Shown here piece after piece: positions 52,825-61,518 of a stretch of 64,000 bases of DNA (position 1 is the first letter of the stretch; each line of letters begins with the position of its first letter). The notes under the pieces were generated by a model, which made no database searches, was not told where the DNA came from, and saw only the letters and a program-made list of their open reading frames with translations. The stretch is taken from assembly GCA_036749735.1 (NCBI GenBank), contig DAINXV010000003.1, forward strand, positions 1 to 64,000, written 5' to 3'. The position numbers and the translations under genes are program-made. The stretch comes from Lawsonella sp012842085 (lineage in GTDB: Bacteria > Actinomycetota > Actinomycetes > Mycobacteriales > Mycobacteriaceae).

Positions 52825-54570
52825 TTAGCTTAGGTTCACTCTAGTAATGGGGTTCACCCAACTAAGAGGGTCCCCCACCGCAGCCAGATTCTTGCGGAAC
52901 AGCAAGTAACAGCTGTCTGGATCTTCCTTCCACATGCGGGCGGCGGCAGCAGCTAGGCGTGGATAGATATCTGCTGAGACTTCCTGTTCGGTCGCCACAT
53001 TTGGGTAATCCGCCCAGATGGAGAAAGCCGCACCCGTAATCCACTGGGGTGTCGGAAGTGGGTAACGGTTCTGCTCCTCCTGCGGATGAAGCCGCGTAAT
53101 GCCCGTTCGGTTCGGGAACACCCCCACATTCCAAAGATAGATTTTGAGTGGACTGGGTTTAATGAAGTAGGCCTTTCCGGGTTTGGTCAAGACGTAATAG
53201 AGAACGTCACCATTGAAGTTGATGAGCTTGTGCCCGTGCTGACGGATCCGCTCCGTCGACACCCAGGTTTTAAACCAGCGCGACCAATAAGTGATGGTGA
53301 CACGCGCGTCGAGGGTTTCGGTAACACCCTCCCAGTAGAGGGCATCATTCCATGCCCGCACATTGGTTTTGCCTTTGCTGTGCAAATAGTGTGCCAGCTC
53401 GTTCAGGAAATAGGTGTAGCCATCTAGGATATTGGCCTTTTCGCCGGCCTGCGCATGATCCTGGGCGTACTTCAGAAGCTGGGGGAACCGCTCCCCCATT
53501 TCAGTGATGCTGCTTTCCAGGTCGAATACTTCGTCACCACCCATGTGCCATTTTGTGGAGGGGAAAAGCTCCGCGTATTCATCAATGAGCGCCTTCACCA
53601 TGGCCACAGCTTCCGGATTGGAATAGTCGAGGATGCGTTTTCCTTCCGGGGTTTGGGAGGCTCGGAAGTGCGGGAAGTGGTTAAGGATAGCTTCCATGTG
53701 GCCGGGCATATCGAATGCGGGAATTATCTCCACATAGTGGTCTTTAGCGAACTGAATAAGCTCCCTGAGCTCCGCTTTGGTGAGGTGCTGCTGCGACACA
53801 ATATGGGGGTAAATATCGGATTCCAGGCGGTAGCCCTCATTTTCTGAGAAGTGATATTGCAGCTGGTTCATTTTCAGGTAGCTCATACGGCGTATCTGGT
53901 TTTTGAACCACTCTAAAGAAAAATATTTCCGCCCCGCATCCACGTGCAGGATCCGATCCGGCTTCGTCGCCCAATCTGTCACTAGGCCACTTGGCAACTG
54001 CTTCCCGGATTTGAGTGCCTGCACAATGCTGCGGGTAGCGTAGAACAATCCTTGCGGAGTGTAGGCGGTGGCGGTGACGGTATCAGTAATACCGAGGCTG
54101 TACGCGGAATCGCGGTAGTCCCGAGATGCTCCCATCACTGGTCCAAGTTGGAGCACAATGTCGCCCGGACGGGGCAGATACCAAAACCCTGCCACCACTT
54201 TAATGTTGGTGGTGCCGACGGCAGCTCCGGCGGCGTGAACTAGCTCGTCGCTAAAGCGTTCAGCGTCCTTTTTTACTTGCGCACGCTGATGCAAGGGAAC
54301 TTTCACAATAATGCGACTGGATTCGCGCAGTTCGAAAGTATTATTCGAGACATTCCCCGGCAAGGTTTGAAATTTTTGTACCTCCGGGACGATGTCCAGC
54401 CGGGTGGTGGGTTTGGTAGCAGGAAAAACTCTGGAACCCGTTGAGTTTATGGGAGCTGTGGCTATGGGGTCTGCTACTGCAGGTTGAAGGGTTGTCGCCA
54501 CCAACATGAGGGCACTAAACAGTGCAAGGGTGAAGGTGGTGAACTTGGATGTGCGCCGAAAACCAGTCAT
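52825..54570 (-). CDS. Secreted beta-N-acetylhexosaminidase (GH20)
   Basis: A 581-residue glycosidase with a signal peptide (1 to about 33, cleavage after AVA). An N-terminal GH20b-like domain (about 55-200) is followed by the GH20 barrel (about 205-530), which contains the catalytic Asp-Glu pair D346-E347 in WHMGGDEV and substrate loops such as PAFDMPGHMEAIL. It should release N-acetylhexosamine from glycans or wall fragments outside the cell. It is not part of the ESX locus by strand; its stop is 6 bases from the stop of the convergent unknown gene. Confidence 0.92.
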   Translation of the reverse strand: MTGFRRTSKFTTFTLALFSALMLVATTLQPAVADPIATAPINSTGSRVFPATKPTTRLDIVPEVQKFQTLPGNVSNNTFELRESSRIIVKVPLHQRAQVKKDAERFSDELVHAAGAAVGTTNIKVVAGFWYLPRPGDIVLQLGPVMGASRDYRDSAYSLGITDTVTATAYTPQGLFYATRSIVQALKSGKQLPSGLVTDWATKPDRILHVDAGRKYFSLEWFKNQIRRMSYLKMNQLQYHFSENEGYRLESDIYPHIVSQQHLTKAELRELIQFAKDHYVEIIPAFDMPGHMEAILNHFPHFRASQTPEGKRILDYSNPEAVAMVKALIDEYAELFPSTKWHMGGDEVFDLESSITEMGERFPQLLKYAQDHAQAGEKANILDGYTYFLNELAHYLHSKGKTNVRAWNDALYWEGVTETLDARVTITYWSRWFKTWVSTERIRQHGHKLINFNGDVLYYVLTKPGKAYFIKPSPLKIYLWNVGVFPNRTGITRLHPQEEQNRYPLPTPQWITGAAFSIWADYPNVATEQEVSADIYPRLAAAAARMWKEDPDSCYLLFRKNLAAVGDPLSWVNPITRVNLS

Positions 54571-54579
54571 GGTTTCATG

Positions 54580-55461
54580 CTACGGTTTTTCATCAACCTC
54601 ATGGGCACTTCGCACATCGCGAGTTTTCTGCTGCCTCTCCCCTAGCTCCTCCAATGGAGGATAATCCACCTGGTACAGGCATAGGCCGCGTGCTTCCGCG
54701 ACCGGTACTTGCGGGTCACGCTTCTCGGCCCCTAAAAGACTGGCCGGCCAGTCCACCGGTTTGCGTCCGTCACCCACTAAAAACATGGCCCCAACTAGGC
54801 TGCGCACCATCGACCAGCAGAATGCATCGGCGGTGACGAAAGCCTCCAACACCGGCCCCATTGGTTCTTCCGAAACTGCCCAGTCGAAGCGCTGCAGTTC
54901 CCGGATGGTGGTGCCGCCCTCACGGTGCTTACAGAAGGCGCCAAAATTATTGAGTCCCAATAACTTTTGTGATGCTTCCTGCATATCATCCACATTTAGG
55001 GGCCGGAACCAGTGGGCGGTGTCGCGTGCCCGCAGAGGGTTTGGGCCCGCCGGATTATTGGCGACCCGATAAACATAGTGGCGACGCAGCGCCGAAAACC
55101 TGGCGTCGAAAGTTTCCGGAACTTCCTGCACGCTGGTGACGGTGACGTCGTGGGGAAGGAGACGCGCTAGGCGGCGCACCAGTCGCTGCGGATTGTTTTG
55201 AATAGACCTGGTGTCGAGGGTGGAGCGGGGAACATCCACGTGAGCGACCTGCCCGGTGGCGTGCACTCCGGCATCGGTGCGTCCCGCAACGGTGAGTTGG
55301 AGGGACGTTTGCAGAATGGTTTGGAGCGCACGGGTTACTTCCCCGCACACTGTGCGTTGGGTGGTCTGCATTGCCCAGCCTGAAAAATCCGTACCGTCGT
55401 AGGCAATGTCTAGCCGCAAACGTAGGGAATCAGGAAAGAGAGCAGTGTTCTCGTGATCCAC
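54580..55461 (-). CDS. truA: tRNA pseudouridine synthase TruA
   Basis: Makes pseudouridine at positions 38-40 of tRNA anticodon stems. The 293-residue protein has AYDGTDFSGW near the start, the catalytic Asp in GRTDAGVHATGQV and the RRHYVYRV segment. GTG start. It sits next to rplQ-rpoA in most actinobacteria; here a Lys/Ala-rich gene and a 60-residue gene are inserted between truA and rplQ. Confidence 0.96.
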   Translation of the reverse strand: MDHENTALFPDSLRLRLDIAYDGTDFSGWAMQTTQRTVCGEVTRALQTILQTSLQLTVAGRTDAGVHATGQVAHVDVPRSTLDTRSIQNNPQRLVRRLARLLPHDVTVTSVQEVPETFDARFSALRRHYVYRVANNPAGPNPLRARDTAHWFRPLNVDDMQEASQKLLGLNNFGAFCKHREGGTTIRELQRFDWAVSEEPMGPVLEAFVTADAFCWSMVRSLVGAMFLVGDGRKPVDWPASLLGAEKRDPQVPVAEARGLCLYQVDYPPLEELGERQQKTRDVRSAHEVDEKP

Positions 55462-55524
55462 AGGTTAATCCTCTCCAGGTGTTTCACTAGTTCCAGTCTA
55501 GAGGGGGTGTTGAGCCTAAATAAA

Positions 55525-55568
55525 AACCTTCACCTCGACCATTTGTGACCCAGTGCGAGGTGAAGGTT
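55525..55568 (-). terminator. Terminator of the 60-residue membrane protein gene
   Basis: Perfect 13-bp stem AACCTTCACCTCG/CGAGGTGAAGGTT with an 18-base loop, followed on minus by TTTTATTTAGG. Confidence 0.88.
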
Positions 55569-55603
55569 TAGTCAATTGTGTATCTAGTTGCGGATTGTGA
55601 ATC

Positions 55604-55786
55604 TTAAAGGCTGGTGCGGTATGCACCTGGTTTGTCTGCTTCTAGCGGTTTGGTCGGGGAACGTTTCAAACCGCGGTATTGCATCACAGGAGATTCCGGA
55701 TCAACCTTTTCAACCAAAGTCCAAGCAATGAGAGCCAAAGCGACTGTCAGCCATGTCGCTTTCCGGCCTGCTTTTTTCTGTGCCAT
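55604..55786 (-). CDS. Small membrane protein sharing a module with its neighbour
   Basis: A 60-residue protein with a Lys/Arg-rich start (MAQKKAGRK), one membrane segment (about 11-24) and the tail EKVDPESPVMQYRG, then KRSPTKPLEADKPGAYRT. The same tail follows the membrane segment of the large Lys/Ala-rich protein encoded just upstream (EKVDPESPVMRYRG, KRSPTKPLEADEPYAYRT), so this is a trimmed paralogue. It has its own terminator. Function unknown. Confidence 0.75.
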   Translation of the reverse strand: MAQKKAGRKATWLTVALALIAWTLVEKVDPESPVMQYRGLKRSPTKPLEADKPGAYRTSL

Positions 55787-55941
55787 AAAAGTTCCTTCCG
55801 TCAGGTGTTTATATGTCGGATATTACTGCGAAATCTGGGTTTCCGAGGGTAAATGACAAGCAAAAACAGGGAACCGTATTCGTTAGCTCTCAAGAGATTT
55901 GAAAGTCCTGATAGATCCCTGAGGGGATAGGAAATTAGTGA

Positions 55942-55983
55942 GGGAGAGCACACCGCAAGCTGTCCAGCTGGGTGTGCTCTCCC
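55942..55983. terminator. Terminator-like hairpin after the Lys/Ala-rich gene
   Basis: Perfect 13-bp stem GGGAGAGCACACC/GGTGTGCTCTCCC with an inner AGCTG/CAGCT repeat, about 35 bases after the stop; the T-tract is weak on the minus strand. Confidence 0.7.
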
Positions 55984-56019
55984 TTTCCTCTGAAGACCTC
56001 AACAGAGGGTTGTGCTTAT

Positions 56020-57513
56020 TTAGTTTTTAGGTTTACGGTAGCCCTCGGCTTGCGCGTCCTCTTCGGTAGCAAACCAGACTTCCGCAATGGTCTGCTTATA
56101 GTGGCGGGATCCCGGGACATGGTAAAGCATGGAGTCCGCATTGCCCTTAATGGGGTAGCCTTCCGGAGCTTCGTGTGGATCCTCTAATGGCGCATGCCAC
56201 CCTTCCTTTTCCGCAGCTGGCTCTTCAGCTTTGTCGTCTTCTTGAGCAGCCGGAACCTGGGCCGCTAGCGGGGTGATGGTGGGCGGTTCAGCCGGAGCAT
56301 CCTCCGCGACCTGTTCCGGTGCGGGACGAGTAGTGCGGTAGGCGTAGGGCTCATCGGCTTCCAAGGGCTTGGTGGGAGACCGCTTGATTCCCCGGTAACG
56401 CATTACCGGCGATTCGGGATCCACCTTTTCGTACAGGACGAGGCCAACCAAAGCGGTACCTAGTGCAAAAAGGATAGCGTTGCGGACAGAGGTGTCCTTC
56501 TTCTTTTTGGCATCCTTCTTGGCTTTCTTGTCCGCTTTCTTGGCGGCCTTCTTCGCCTTCTTGGCAGCTTTATCTGCCTTCTTATCTACCTTCTTGTCGG
56601 CCTTCTTGGCAGCCTTCTCAGTCTTGTCTGCGACCTTTTCGGCCTTGTCGTCGGCCTTCTTGGCTACCTTTGGAGCTTCTTTAGCTACAGCTTTAGCAGT
56701 TTTGTTGACGGCGCCGGAGGCTTTATCAACTAGTCCTTCAGCGGACTCCTGCACGGATTTAGCTTCCTTCTTGGCAGCCTTAGCGGCCTTCTTGGCGGTC
56801 TTTTTAGCCGCCTTGGTGAGGACCTTTCCGGCATCCTCTAGACTGTCAGCTTGTGCCACACCAGCAACCGGCACCGCAGCCGCTACCGCAGCGGCAGCTT
56901 TACCAGCCTTTTTGACTGTTTTATCCTTCAGCTCTTTGGTGTCCTCAACCAGATCACCAGCTTTGTCGAGCGCAGCATCTTTCATGTCTTTAGCTGCGTC
57001 AACGGCATCCCCGGTCAGCTCCTTGAGGTTGGCGTTAGCGTCCGCAAGAGCATCCTCCAGCTTCTGAGAAGTACTTGCGGCCTTCTTTTCTGCCTTGTCT
57101 TTGGCCTTGGCGAACTTGTTGGCCTGTTTGGCGGCTTTCTTTTCCGCCTTCTTGGCGACTTTGTCAGCCTTCTTTTCGGCCTTTTCGGCCGTTACTTTTT
57201 CGGCCTTCTTGGCTTTGTTAGCTAATTGTTCAGCTTTTTTAGCAGCCTTCTTCTCCGCTTTGTCCTTCGCCTTGGCGAGTTGAGCAGCGCGTTTCTTGGC
57301 TTTCTTTTCGGCCTTCTTCGCTAACTTGGCGGCTTTCTTTTCCGCCTTCTTACGTGCCTTCTCGGCAGCCTTCTCAAGGTCGGCAGCCTTCTTGGCAGCT
57401 AGCTTTTCTGCTTTTTTGGCAGCCTTCTCGGCGGCTTTAGCAGTTTGCTTGGCGGTTTTATCTGCCAGCTTTTTAGCCTTTTTGGCCTCTGCAGCCAAAT
57501 CGTCTTGCGCCAT
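56020..57513 (-). CDS. Lys/Ala-rich histone H1-like membrane protein with C-terminal L17-shared domain
   Basis: A 497-residue protein. Residues 1-150 and 230-340 are KKA/AEKKA-type repeats like histone H1 tails or coiled-coil linkers. A segment at 160-230 (LKELTGDAVDAAKDMKDA) looks like a late-embryogenesis-type amphipathic helix. One membrane segment follows (about 344-361), then EKVDPESPVMRYRG, a Pro/Ala/Glu linker, and a C-terminal domain (about 439-494, APEGYPIKGNADSM to EDAQAEGYRKP) that also ends ribosomal protein L17 encoded next door. The ATG after AGGAGA was chosen; 46 upstream codons lack a signal. DNA, RNA or polyanion binding by the basic repeats and membrane tethering are inferred from composition; the function is not known. 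Confidence 0.8.
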   Translation of the reverse strand: MAQDDLAAEAKKAKKLADKTAKQTAKAAEKAAKKAEKLAAKKAADLEKAAEKARKKAEKKAAKLAKKAEKKAKKRAAQLAKAKDKAEKKAAKKAEQLANKAKKAEKVTAEKAEKKADKVAKKAEKKAAKQANKFAKAKDKAEKKAASTSQKLEDALADANANLKELTGDAVDAAKDMKDAALDKAGDLVEDTKELKDKTVKKAGKAAAAVAAAVPVAGVAQADSLEDAGKVLTKAAKKTAKKAAKAAKKEAKSVQESAEGLVDKASGAVNKTAKAVAKEAPKVAKKADDKAEKVADKTEKAAKKADKKVDKKADKAAKKAKKAAKKADKKAKKDAKKKKDTSVRNAILFALGTALVGLVLYEKVDPESPVMRYRGIKRSPTKPLEADEPYAYRTTRPAPEQVAEDAPAEPPTITPLAAQVPAAQEDDKAEEPAAEKEGWHAPLEDPHEAPEGYPIKGNADSMLYHVPGSRHYKQTIAEVWFATEEDAQAEGYRKPKN

Positions 57514-57631
57514 ATTTATCGTCTCCTCTATTGAGTCTTCTCTATATGCTGATACTACCCACCGCATAGTTTGCTCACAGCCGATTAGGAAATGTTGTCT
57601 TCCACTTTTCCTGCAAATCTTTATAAGAGAA

Positions 57632-57668
57632 AACTGTCCCCCGCTAGCCAAGCTAACGGGGGACAGTT
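57632..57668 (-). terminator. Terminator of the infA-rplQ ribosomal operon
   Basis: Perfect 12-bp stem AACTGTCCCCCG/CGGGGGACAGTT with a 13-base loop; on the minus strand it is followed by TTCTCTTATAAAG, and it lies about 40 bases after the rplQ stop. Confidence 0.88.
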
Positions 57669-57706
57669 GAGACTTTAAGCGACGTTGTTCGCTAGTGGTC
57701 CATCAC

Positions 57707-58423
57707 TTATTTCTGCTGAGACTTGGGCTTCTCGTAGCCTGCAGCTTCAGCGTCTTCCTCAGTGGCGAACCAGATTTCGGCAACGGTACGTCCGTAGAAC
57801 GGGGACTCCGGAGTGTGGTACTTCATGGAGTTGGCGTTGCCCTTAATGGGGTAGCCTTCCGGAGCTTCGTTGGGATCGTCCAGCGGAGCGTGTGCACCAG
57901 CAGGCAGGTCAGAGTCAGTGGCAGAAGCCTGGGGCTCTTCCTTCTCTGCGGGCTTCTCTTCTGCTTCCTCAGCTGCTTCAGCAGCGGCCTTCTTAGCGGC
58001 CTTTTCTTCGGCAGCCTTCTTGGAAGCAGCGGCGCGGGTAGCGCGGTTTGCTTCCGCAGTGGCGGTCTCTTCAGTTACGAGAGAGATCTGCGCCATGGGG
58101 GCATTGTCACCTTTGCGGTTTTCGAGCTTCACAATGCGGGTGTAGCCGCCGTTGCGCTCTGCGAAAATCGGTGCCAGCTCTTCGAAGAGGTAGGCGACGT
58201 CTTCCTTGTTGCGCAGCACGCTGGCAACATTGCGACGGTCAGCCAGAGTTCCCTTCTTGGCTTTGGTGATGAGCTTTTCGGCGAACGGACGCAAGGCTTT
58301 GGCCTTGGGTTCGGTCGTCTTAATAGACCCGTACTCGAACAGCTGTGCGGCCATATTCGCCAGGATCTTCTGCTGGTGAGAGGCCGAGCCGCCGAAGCGG
58401 GTACCCTTCTTGGGCTTTGGCAT
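57707..58423 (-). CDS. rplQ: Ribosomal protein L17 with C-terminal extra domain
   Basis: A 238-residue large-subunit protein. Residues 1-118 are a normal L17 (GSASHQQKILANMAAQLFEYGSI; KLENRKGDNAPMAQISLV). Then comes an Ala/Lys/Glu linker (120-170) and a domain of about 55 residues (176-232, APEGYPIKGNANSM to EDAEAAGYEKP), found in some actinobacterial L17 proteins and in the Lys/Ala-rich protein downstream; I believe it corresponds to what databases call a sunset domain. E. coli L17 has only 127 residues. Last gene of the rpsM-rplQ cluster. Confidence 0.95.
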   Translation of the reverse strand: MPKPKKGTRFGGSASHQQKILANMAAQLFEYGSIKTTEPKAKALRPFAEKLITKAKKGTLADRRNVASVLRNKEDVAYLFEELAPIFAERNGGYTRIVKLENRKGDNAPMAQISLVTEETATAEANRATRAAASKKAAEEKAAKKAAAEAAEEAEEKPAEKEEPQASATDSDLPAGAHAPLDDPNEAPEGYPIKGNANSMKYHTPESPFYGRTVAEIWFATEEDAEAAGYEKPKSQQK

Positions 58424-58472
58424 GATGTTCTCCTGTTAAGGGTTGGCGAGACTGCTTCTATGGAGTCTCGAG

Positions 58473-59474
58473 TTAGTTATCTGTACCCCAGTCGGCACCT
58501 TCGTCATAACCGTCCAACATGGTTTCCTCGAAGTTGGGCTCTGCACCTTTCAGGTTGAGACCAAGCTCAGCAAGTTTGAGCTGCACTTCTTGGATGGACT
58601 TCTGGCCGAAGTTGCGAATGTCCAGCAGATCGGACTCAGTGCGGGCAACCAGTTCACCAACGGTGTGGATGCCTTCGCGCTTCAGGCAGTTGTAGGAACG
58701 AACGGTCAGTTCGAGGTCATCGATAGGCATGGAGTATGCGGCGATGTGATCATGCTCCACAGGGGAAGGCCCAAGCTCAATACCTTCAGCTTCGGTGTTG
58801 AGCTCACGGCACAAGCCGAAGAGTTCAACAAGGGTGGTTCCGGCGGAAGCCAGAGCATCGCGAGCGGCGATGGAGCTCTTGGTTTCTACGTCGATAACCA
58901 GCTTGTCGAAGTCGGTACGCTGCTCAACGCGGGTTGCCTCAACTTTGTAGGCAACCTTCAACACCGGGGAGTAGATGGCATCCATGGGGATGCGGCCAAT
59001 TTCTACTCCCGTAACCTTGGTGTCCGGTGCGGGGACGTAGCCACGTCCACGCTCGACAACCAGCTCCATATCAATGCTGCCCTTTTCGGTAAGGGAAGCA
59101 ATGTGGAGGTCAGGGTTATGGATGGTAACACCGGCAGACGGAACAATATCCGCACCGGTAACCTCACCCGGTCCCTGCTTCTGCAGGTACATGGTGACGG
59201 GCTCGTCATCCTCAGAAGACACGACGAGGTGCTTCAGGTTGAGGACGATCTCAGTGACATCTTCTTTCACACCGGTAATGGTGGAAAATTCGTGTAGTAC
59301 GCCATCGATGCGAACCGAGGTGACGGCTGCTCCCGGAATGGAGGACAGCAGTGCACGGCGAAGTGAGTTACCGATGGTGTAGCCGAAACCAGGCTCGAGA
59401 GGTTCGATGGTGAAGCGCGAACGGCTTGACGTCACAACCTCTTCGTGCAGGGTGGGGCGCTGAGAGATCAGCAT
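58473..59474 (-). CDS. rpoA: RNA polymerase alpha subunit
   Basis: A 333-residue alpha subunit: N-terminal dimerisation/assembly domain (GYTIGNSLRRALLSSIPG, about 31-48) and C-terminal domain with helix-hairpin-helix for promoter and activator contacts (VRSYNCLKREGIHTVGEL). The acidic tail DGYDEGADWGTDN is typical of actinobacteria. Located between rpsD and rplQ. Confidence 0.98.
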   Translation of the reverse strand: MLISQRPTLHEEVVTSSRSRFTIEPLEPGFGYTIGNSLRRALLSSIPGAAVTSVRIDGVLHEFSTITGVKEDVTEIVLNLKHLVVSSEDDEPVTMYLQKQGPGEVTGADIVPSAGVTIHNPDLHIASLTEKGSIDMELVVERGRGYVPAPDTKVTGVEIGRIPMDAIYSPVLKVAYKVEATRVEQRTDFDKLVIDVETKSSIAARDALASAGTTLVELFGLCRELNTEAEGIELGPSPVEHDHIAAYSMPIDDLELTVRSYNCLKREGIHTVGELVARTESDLLDIRNFGQKSIQEVQLKLAELGLNLKGAEPNFEETMLDGYDEGADWGTDN

Positions 59475-59547
59475 GGGTTTTGTTTCTCCTTACGGGCGAC
59501 CGCTATATGACGCCCATTGAGGGATGATCACAAACGCGATCAGATAA

Positions 59548-60153
59548 TTACTTCGAGTAGAGCTCGACGATGAGCTGTTCTTGGACGGGGATATCGATCT
59601 GGGCGCGTTCGGGCAGCTGGTGCACGAGCACACGCAGATTCGTGGGGACTACCTGGAGCCAGCCCGGAACGGGACGGTCTCCAAGGGAATCCATAGCATC
59701 CTGGAACGGCAGCATCTCCAGCGACTTCGGACGAACATCGATGATGTCGTACTGGGATACGCGGTAGCTCGGGATGGTCACCTTCTGGCCGTTGACCAGG
59801 AAGTGTCCGTGGCTGACAAGCTGACGAGCCTGACGGCGAGTACGAGCAAGTCCAGCGCGGTAAATAACGTTGTCGAGGCGAGATTCGAGAATCTGCAGGA
59901 GGTTCTCACCAGTCTTGCCAGGACGACGGTTTGCTTCTTCGTAGTAGCGACGGAACTGGCGTTCCAGAACACCATAGGTGTAGCGAGCCTTTTGCTTCTC
60001 GCGCATCTGGAGCAGGTATTCAGATTCCTTGATGCGGTTGCGGCCGTGCTGCCCAGGGGCGTACGGACGACGCTCAAACGCTACGTCACCGCCGACAAGG
60101 TCTACCTTGAGACGACGGGATTTCTTAGTGATAGGTCCGGTATAACGAGCCAT
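59548..60153 (-). CDS. rpsD: Ribosomal protein S4
   Basis: A 201-residue 16S rRNA-binding assembly protein with the S4 RNA-binding domain (SRLDNVIYRAGLARTRRQAR, about 95). No Cys4 zinc cluster is present at the N-terminus (MARYTGPITKKSRRLKVDL), so it is the zinc-independent form. Confidence 0.98.
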   Translation of the reverse strand: MARYTGPITKKSRRLKVDLVGGDVAFERRPYAPGQHGRNRIKESEYLLQMREKQKARYTYGVLERQFRRYYEEANRRPGKTGENLLQILESRLDNVIYRAGLARTRRQARQLVSHGHFLVNGQKVTIPSYRVSQYDIIDVRPKSLEMLPFQDAMDSLGDRPVPGWLQVVPTNLRVLVHQLPERAQIDIPVQEQLIVELYSK

Positions 60154-60173
60154 TGTTCTTTAAACTCCCTTCC

Positions 60174-60572
60174 TTATACGCGGCGACGCTTCGGCGGACG
60201 GCAACCATTGTGGGGTTGCGGGGTCACGTCGGAGATTGAGCCAACCTCGAGGCCAGCAGCCTGGAGGGAGCGGATGGCGGTCTCGCGGCCAGAGCCGGGA
60301 CCCTTAACAAGTACGTCGACCTTCTTCATGCCATGCTCCATGGCCTTGCGGGCAGCGTTCTCTGCGGCAAGCTGTGCGGCGAACGGGGTGGACTTACGGG
60401 AGCCCTTGAATCCCACGTGGCCGGAGGAAGCCCAGGAGATGACGGCACCGCTCGGATCCGAAATGGAAACGATGGTGTTGTTGAAGGTGGATTTGATGTG
60501 AGCAACGCCGTTGGTCACGTTCTTGGAGACGCGACGGCGGATGCCCTTAGGATTACGTGTCTTTGGAGGCAT
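60174..60572 (-). CDS. rpsK: Ribosomal protein S11
   Basis: A 132-residue small-subunit platform protein with HIKSTFNNTIVSISDPSG, and C-terminal TPQPHNGCRPPKRRRV. Start overlaps the rpsM stop (TAATG). Gene order rpsM-rpsK-rpsD-rpoA-rplQ. Confidence 0.98.
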   Translation of the reverse strand: MPPKTRNPKGIRRRVSKNVTNGVAHIKSTFNNTIVSISDPSGAVISWASSGHVGFKGSRKSTPFAAQLAAENAARKAMEHGMKKVDVLVKGPGSGRETAIRSLQAAGLEVGSISDVTPQPHNGCRPPKRRRV

Positions 60573-60940
60573 TACTTCTTCTTCCCGGCGATAGTCTTCT
60601 TCGGGCCCTTACGAGTACGGGCGTTGGTCTTGGTGCGCTGGCCGCGAACAGGAAGTCCACGACGGTGGCGGTAACCTTGGTAGCAGCCGATTTGAATCTT
60701 GCGACGAATATCGGCCTGAACCTCGCGACGGAGGTCACCTTCTACCTTGTAGTTACGTTCGATGTAGTCGCGCAGTTTGGCGACATCCTCATCGGTCAAG
60801 TCTTTGGACCGAAGATCCGGGCTAATGCCGGTGGCCTCGAGAATCTCGAGGGAAGTAGACCGGCCAATGCCATAAATGTAGGTTAGTGCGATCTCCATAC
60901 GCTTTTCGCGTGGGAGGTCAACACCAGCAAGGCGTGCCAT
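60572..60940 (-). CDS. rpsM: Ribosomal protein S13
   Basis: A 122-residue head protein of the 30S subunit. It begins MARLAGVDLPREKR and ends in a Lys-rich tail (RKGPKKTIAGKKK). A longer open frame of 34 codons upstream is not used: the chosen ATG fits the family and follows AAGGAAA. The gap to infA lacks rpmJ, which lies there in mycobacteria. Confidence 0.97.
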   Translation of the reverse strand: MARLAGVDLPREKRMEIALTYIYGIGRSTSLEILEATGISPDLRSKDLTDEDVAKLRDYIERNYKVEGDLRREVQADIRRKIQIGCYQGYRHRRGLPVRGQRTKTNARTRKGPKKTIAGKKK

Positions 60941-61053
60941 ATAGGCAGTTTCCTTCCAGTACAGTGACGGTTTTCTCCCAGACCATCCTCGGAATCTCTG
61001 TGTTGTTTGTCGCAGAGGCGAGGCCTCGGCCGTCACAGCCAAGGGTGTCTAGT

Positions 61054-61070
61054 GGGTAGTGCAACTACCC
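61054..61070. other. Hairpin between infA and rpsM
   Basis: Perfect 7-bp stem GGGTAGT/ACTACCC with loop GCA, in the 158-base gap between infA and rpsM and followed by a GC-rich leader. No T-tract, so it is probably an mRNA structure or processing site rather than a terminator. Confidence 0.4.
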
Positions 61071-61098
61071 GACGGAGGTGCTAGGAGGCGAATTCTTT

Positions 61099-61317
61099 TT
61101 ACTTGTAGCGGTAGACGATTCGCCCACGAGTGAGGTCGTACGGTGACAGCTCAACGACGACACGGTCCTCGGGGAGAATACGGATGTAGTGCTGGCGCAT
61201 CTTTCCGCTAATGTGGGCGAGCACCTTATGTCCGTTGTCTAGCTCGATCCGAAACATTGCGTTTGGGAGAGGCTCGACAACGCGGCCCTCAACCTCAATT
61301 GCTCCCTCTTTTGCCAT
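61099..61317 (-). CDS. infA: Translation initiation factor IF-1
   Basis: A 72-residue OB-fold protein that binds the 30S A site during initiation; the sequence MAKEGAIEVEGRVVEPLPN to VVVELSPYDLTRGRIVYRYK is typical. A 200-base gap to map suggests its own promoter, but no convincing -35/-10 pair was found there; a small hairpin TGCGCT/AGCGCA lies at 61390-61407. Confidence 0.98.
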   Translation of the reverse strand: MAKEGAIEVEGRVVEPLPNAMFRIELDNGHKVLAHISGKMRQHYIRILPEDRVVVELSPYDLTRGRIVYRYK

Positions 61318-61518
61318 ATCCTCTTCTACTATCCAGACCGTTTACACGATCTTCTCGTTGACAATTATCTTTAAGATCCATCGCTGACCTGCGCTTTTAT
61401 TAGCGCATGACAACAATTGCTACTGATCTTATTTGGGCACACTTAAGCAAATATGCCGAAATAATAGTGTATATGACCTGCAGAAATGCCGCAAATCAGA
61501 GGGAGTTGGGAAGTTATC

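Noticed and set aside
56020..57513. Tandem repeats that could suggest a CRISPR or DNA repeat array
   Set aside because: The periodicity comes from Lys/Ala codons in a continuous coding frame; units are irregular and without spacers. Plus-strand Phe/Ala-rich frames here are its antisense shadows.
61318..61518. Promoter for infA
   Set aside because: TTGTCA and several AT-rich hexamers occur, but none pair at 16-18 bases, so no site is claimed.
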